A DNA stretch of 64,000 nucleotides from Parasphingorhabdus sp. (GTDB lineage Bacteria; Pseudomonadota; Alphaproteobacteria; Sphingomonadales; Sphingomonadaceae): assembly GCA_030373505.1 (NCBI GenBank), contig JAUCYS010000009.1, positions 62,001 through 126,000 on the forward strand. Reading direction: 5' to 3'. The notes below the pieces were generated by a model. The model made no database searches. It was given only the letters and a program-made list of their open reading frames with translations, and was not told the origin of the DNA. Position numbers and translations under genes: made by a program. Position 1 is the stretch's first letter; every line of letters starts with the position of its first letter. This document shows positions 61,030 through 64,000 of this stretch, piece by piece.

Positions 61030-62703
61030 TTGAAAATTCTGACGGAAGCAGAAAAGCTTCAATATTGTTTGGAGCGTGACCGGCTGCTCTGCAGTACGGA
61101 ATTTGCGCGCTCTCCGACGATGAGCAAGCTTCTCCGCTTTCTGGTGGATCACAAATTGTCTGACGACGGCAAGCCCCTGACCGCTTATACCGTTGCGGTT
61201 GATGGTCTTGGCCGCGACGATAGTTTTGATACGCAAATCGACAGCTATCCGCGAGTCCAGGTCGGTCGTCTGCGGCGTATGCTTGATCATTTTTATTTGC
61301 GAGAAAAGAGCGAAGACCGGCTTTTCATACCCTATCAGCATTATGAAATCATTCTCGGCAAGAATGATTCGGCAGACGATCATGCAGCGGCTCCGGTTGT
61401 TTCCATTTTGCCCGAGGGCCAATCCAGCGCAGCGCCGGGCGAGACTGGCAAACCGGCCAACGAATATTCAAGGGGTGCGAAGTCCATCGCACGGGGCTAT
61501 CTGCTGGCGGCCGTTGGGGCCCTGACGCTGCTTGCCATAGCCGCCCTTTTCTATCTGCCGGACAGCGACGGCGAGTCCGCAGCTACAGTTACTTATCCTT
61601 CTGTCATCGTGAAAACCGCTGAAGGCATGACCAGTGCTTCATCCCGATCCAGAATGGAAATGACGCAAAGCTATCTTATAGGAGCGCTGGAAAAATTCGA
61701 TCAGCTGCGGGTTTTTGATGAAGACGCGGCTCCGACAGGTCAGTCACAATATCTGCTTGAGACCTCGGTAATGGACGATCCAGCTGACCGGATCAATCTG
61801 CGCCTTGTCGCTGCGGACAGCAGGGAAGTCATCTGGTCGGGTCAAGCCGAGATGACGGCGCGGGAAGCGGACCTAGACAAAGCCGTCGTGGAGATCGCTG
61901 GCTCTTATGGCGAAATTGCGCAGCATGAATTGTCCAGATATCGCGGCGACTTCATGCCCGGCTATCCGTGCCTGCTGCAGTTTCACCAATATATGCGGCA
62001 TCGCGATACCCAGAATCTGGAGCCGGTTTTGGCCTGTATGGACCGATCTGCCCGCAAGTTTCCGAATGATGTCTATTTGATGAGTATGCTGGCGATCGCC
62101 AAAAATCTCGGAGAAACACAAAACGCTGAAAAAACAACGGTCGTTCCGGGCAAAGAGTTTGCCTTGCGGGCCGCAAAACTGGACGGGACCAGCGCGTCAG
62201 CGGTATTCGCAGTGGCACAAAGCGCATTTTTTGAAGGCGATTGCCGCCGAGGCGTTTCATGGGGTGAACGGGCTGTCAGCCTTAATCCGTTGAATTCCCG
62301 GATCATGGGCTATCTGGGCATATATATGCTGGCCTGCAAGATTCCGGAAGGAGAGGCCTATGTCACCCGGGCCCTGGATATGGATGCCAATGTGGATGTC
62401 GATGTCGCAGCCACTGTCGCTCTGCAAAAACTGCGACGCGGAGATGTAAAGGCCGCGCAGGAATTATCGTCAAAATATATGGATTTTGTACCCGGCACGG
62501 CAGTGGGACTGGAAATAAGCTATATATTGGCATCGGCGGGTCTCGACGAAAAAGAGGAAGCGCGGAGAGCCTGGCGGGTATTGGCAGAGCGATCAGGTTT
62601 CGAGGAAAACGCCGCGCCCCGAAAAGTGCTGACCAAATTCATATCCAACCCGGCGCTTGTGAGCGAGTTGGAGACGGACTTTGACAAGGCTGATCTATAC
62701 TAG
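61030..62703 (+). CDS. ToxR/CadC-like membrane protein with periplasmic TPR-like domain, paralog 2
   Basis: A 557-residue protein; the TTG at 61030 after a GGGGG run aligns its start with paralog 1. N-terminal domain: LERDRLLCSTEFARSP, then YPRVQVGRLRRMLDHFYL. A membrane segment lies near 156-176 (YLLAAVGALTLLAIAALFYL). The periplasmic part shares long stretches with paralog 1 (GYPCLLQF, SLNPLNSRIMGYLG, EEARRAWRVLAERSG) and the same four cysteines (GYPC, LAC, GDC, LAC). The cytoplasmic linker is divergent. The duplication is old. The likely role is a paired transmembrane regulator, by inference. Confidence 0.72.
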   Translation: MKILTEAEKLQYCLERDRLLCSTEFARSPTMSKLLRFLVDHKLSDDGKPLTAYTVAVDGLGRDDSFDTQIDSYPRVQVGRLRRMLDHFYLREKSEDRLFIPYQHYEIILGKNDSADDHAAAPVVSILPEGQSSAAPGETGKPANEYSRGAKSIARGYLLAAVGALTLLAIAALFYLPDSDGESAATVTYPSVIVKTAEGMTSASSRSRMEMTQSYLIGALEKFDQLRVFDEDAAPTGQSQYLLETSVMDDPADRINLRLVAADSREVIWSGQAEMTAREADLDKAVVEIAGSYGEIAQHELSRYRGDFMPGYPCLLQFHQYMRHRDTQNLEPVLACMDRSARKFPNDVYLMSMLAIAKNLGETQNAEKTTVVPGKEFALRAAKLDGTSASAVFAVAQSAFFEGDCRRGVSWGERAVSLNPLNSRIMGYLGIYMLACKIPEGEAYVTRALDMDANVDVDVAATVALQKLRRGDVKAAQELSSKYMDFVPGTAVGLEISYILASAGLDEKEEARRAWRVLAERSGFEENAAPRKVLTKFISNPALVSELETDFDKADLY

Positions 62704-62860
62704 AATTTGGCGACGGATTGTTCGTTGCGATCCAGGGCAACGGCTTCCGGTGCATAGGTATTATTGCTTAGGGAAGACCACTGATTCAGCGGGGAAAATG
62801 CAATCCCTATCTTTCGACGCGTGGGGCATATGATTCGCAACTCAAGCTGAGGAAATAGTG

Positions 62861-63376
62861 ATGAGCAAGAAAAAAGCCAATGTTCCTGTTGAAGCAAAAT
62901 CGCCCAGACGGTCGTTCAGTCCTGTGATTGCCGGCGATGTTCTGGCCCCGTTTTCGCGATTGCGCGACGAGTTTGACCGGATGTTCGACGACACTCCGGG
63001 CAATGCATTCGGATCCCGGTGGATGCAGAAATTCCACGAGAACGCATCGCCTGTTGTGGAACTACGCGACAAGAAAGATGAATATGAACTGGTGGCCGAA
63101 GTCCCCGGCATGAGCAGCGAAGATATCGAGATAAAACTGTCTGACGGCATGTTGCGGATAGCCGGTGAAAAATCGGAAAGCCATGACGAAGAGGGAGAAA
63201 GCTTCATGTTCTCCGAACGGCATTACGGCAGTTTTGAACGGGCCATAAAATTGCCGAATGGCATCGATCACGAAAAGATCAACGCCGAAACGAAAGACGG
63301 GCTGTTGACCATCCATATTCCAAAAAGCGCAGAAGCTCGTCAAAAAGAAAGAAAAATTCCAATCAACACCGGCTGA
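62861..63376 (+). CDS. Hsp20/alpha-crystallin small heat-shock protein
   Basis: A 171-residue holdase chaperone. GAGGA favours ATG 62861 over a GTG at 62858. The alpha-crystallin domain runs from VVELRDKKDEYELVAEVPGM through LRIAGEKSE and SFERAIKLPNGID to KDGLLTIHIPKS (GxLxI-like motif). The N-terminal arm has FSRLRDEFDRMFDD. It stands alone, with a strong terminator downstream. Confidence 0.95.
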   Translation: MSKKKANVPVEAKSPRRSFSPVIAGDVLAPFSRLRDEFDRMFDDTPGNAFGSRWMQKFHENASPVVELRDKKDEYELVAEVPGMSSEDIEIKLSDGMLRIAGEKSESHDEEGESFMFSERHYGSFERAIKLPNGIDHEKINAETKDGLLTIHIPKSAEARQKERKIPINTG

Positions 63377-63390
63377 TAAAACTTGCCGGA

Positions 63391-63465
63391 TAGCGGGTCA
63401 CATGGCGCTGTTCCTCGCCCCATCCCCCTGCACGGGAAATGCCATGTGGTCCGCTACCCTTTTTT
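63391..63465 (+). terminator. Rho-independent terminator after the hsp20 gene
   Basis: The left arm (63391-63406, including GTCACATGGC) pairs over 16 bases with the right arm (63441-63456, including GCCATGTGGT), with two G-U pairs and a 34-base loop, followed by a six-T run at 63460-63465. Confidence 0.85.
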
Positions 63466-63526
63466 GCCTCTAGGGTCCGAAATGCAGGGCTGTAGAGCTG
63501 ATCGGGCGACTAACAGAGCCTTTCTA

Positions 63527-64000
63527 TCACACTTTATCTAAGGCCCGTTTCAGCGCGGCCAGCATCTTTTCCCGATCCTGGCTGGACGATTGTCTGGACA
63601 GTTTTTCCTCTATTTCCTGACGCAACATGGCGAGACCGGAAATCCAGTCGCGGGAAGCCGTCAGCTCGCTGGCGTCCGGCCGACCTGCAGTAAACAGCGA
63701 CGCCGGTTTGCCCGGGTGCAAGGCCCATGTCTCCTCCAGGGCGGGTATGATCGCTGCAGGAAGGTCCGCGATGCCGGCGAATTTTTCGGCCAGCCCGGAA
63801 AGCGCCTTCTCTTCGCCATGGACGAGAAAGATCGACCCCCTGACCGGAGCGCGATCCCTGATCCATTCCGTCAGCCCGCTGCGGTCGGCGTGATTCGAGT
63901 AACCTTCAAGGCTGTCGACCTCCGCCTTCACGACCACATCAACACCGGAAATGCGGACTCGCTTTGCGCCGTCCCGGAGTACCGATCCCAAAGTTCCAGC
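63527..64000 (-). CDS. Beta-CASP metallo-beta-lactamase RNase-like protein, C-terminal part
   Basis: The last 157 residues of a protein that continues beyond 64000 (the frame is open to the edge). It contains VRISGVDVVVKAEVDSLEGY, SNHADRSGLTEWI and SIFLVHGEEKALSGLAEKF, the C-terminal motif B/C and RMMBL features of MBL-fold beta-CASP RNA-processing proteins (YSH1/YloA-like group). The SNHADR His/Asp residues are metal-site members. The N-terminal HxHxDH part is outside the window. An in-frame TTG at 63991 should not be taken as the true start. Confidence 0.87.
   Translation of the reverse strand, partial: AGTLGSVLRDGAKRVRISGVDVVVKAEVDSLEGYSNHADRSGLTEWIRDRAPVRGSIFLVHGEEKALSGLAEKFAGIADLPAAIIPALEETWALHPGKPASLFTAGRPDASELTASRDWISGLAMLRQEIEEKLSRQSSSQDREKMLAALKRALDKV

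Noticed and set aside
1-64000. CRISPR arrays, insertion sequences, rRNA operons, toxin-antitoxin pairs
   Set aside because: Reading the window showed no regularly spaced repeats, no transposase motifs, no rRNA sequence and no recognisable toxin-antitoxin gene pair.

Overview
The window looks like a chromosomal segment of a sphingomonad-type alphaproteobacterium (order Sphingomonadales). This is inferred from gene content and neighbourhoods: aroKB next to xerD-accA, a fused CysNC, FixLJ beside a full ccoNOQP-GHIS cluster, a GTA-type 3TM holin, Flp pilins, and moderately GC-rich codon use. No insertion sequence, integrase island, CRISPR array or rRNA is visible. Almost everything is intact and densely packed, with many 4-base ATGA overlaps.

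Layout. 0-7 kb: aroB (cut by the window edge) and aroK, a 44-residue membrane protein coupled to a large secreted protein, xerD, accA and an M48 lipoprotein protease. 6.9-13 kb: two small Flp pilins (the second too short for routine gene calling), a NUDIX hydrolase, a methyltransferase, comF, grxC, a nitrilase-family amidase, a DUF1178 protein, tRNA-Arg(CCU), a secreted protein and a LuxR-type regulator. 13-17 kb: sulfate assimilation operon cysD-cysNC-cysQ. 17-23 kb: a membrane-anchored HTH protein, a class II aldolase, an Ala/Asp-rich lipoprotein, a holin/endolysin pair of the gene-transfer-agent type with a perfect palindrome between them, small secreted and redox proteins, and a universal stress protein.

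23-34 kb is the microaerobic respiration block. FixL carries the haem-ligand His200 and Arg220 at the same numbers as Bradyrhizobium FixL. FixJ follows, and convergent to it lies the complete cbb3 oxidase operon ccoN-O-Q-P-G-H-I-S, ending in a small Cys-rich DUF2946-like protein. Two cco genes (ccoQ, ccoS) are under 60 codons. 33.5-45 kb: a nuclease-fold protein, a DsrE protein, gamma-glutamyltransferase, a GtrB/GtrA/GT39 glycosylation trio, a DEAD-box helicase with a long leader, and a CitE-like lyase / aldehyde dehydrogenase / CoA-transferase group. 45-53 kb: surface polysaccharide precursor genes (O-antigen ligase, wecC, wecB, manC, manA, ugd). 53-55.4 kb: divergent ldcA and mpl, both peptidoglycan recycling.

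55.4-62.7 kb is the least ordinary part. A 638-base gene-free stretch holds many perfect dyads and a riboswitch-like three-way junction with a competing fold. It is followed by two secreted proteins of unknown function, a tandem PilZ protein, and two paralogous proteins that flank a membrane PAS protein. I read the paralogs as ToxR/CadC-like: a cytoplasmic winged-helix-like domain, one membrane segment and a periplasmic repeat domain with four conserved cysteines. The window closes with an Hsp20 chaperone, a clear terminator and the C-terminal part of a beta-CASP RNase-like protein.
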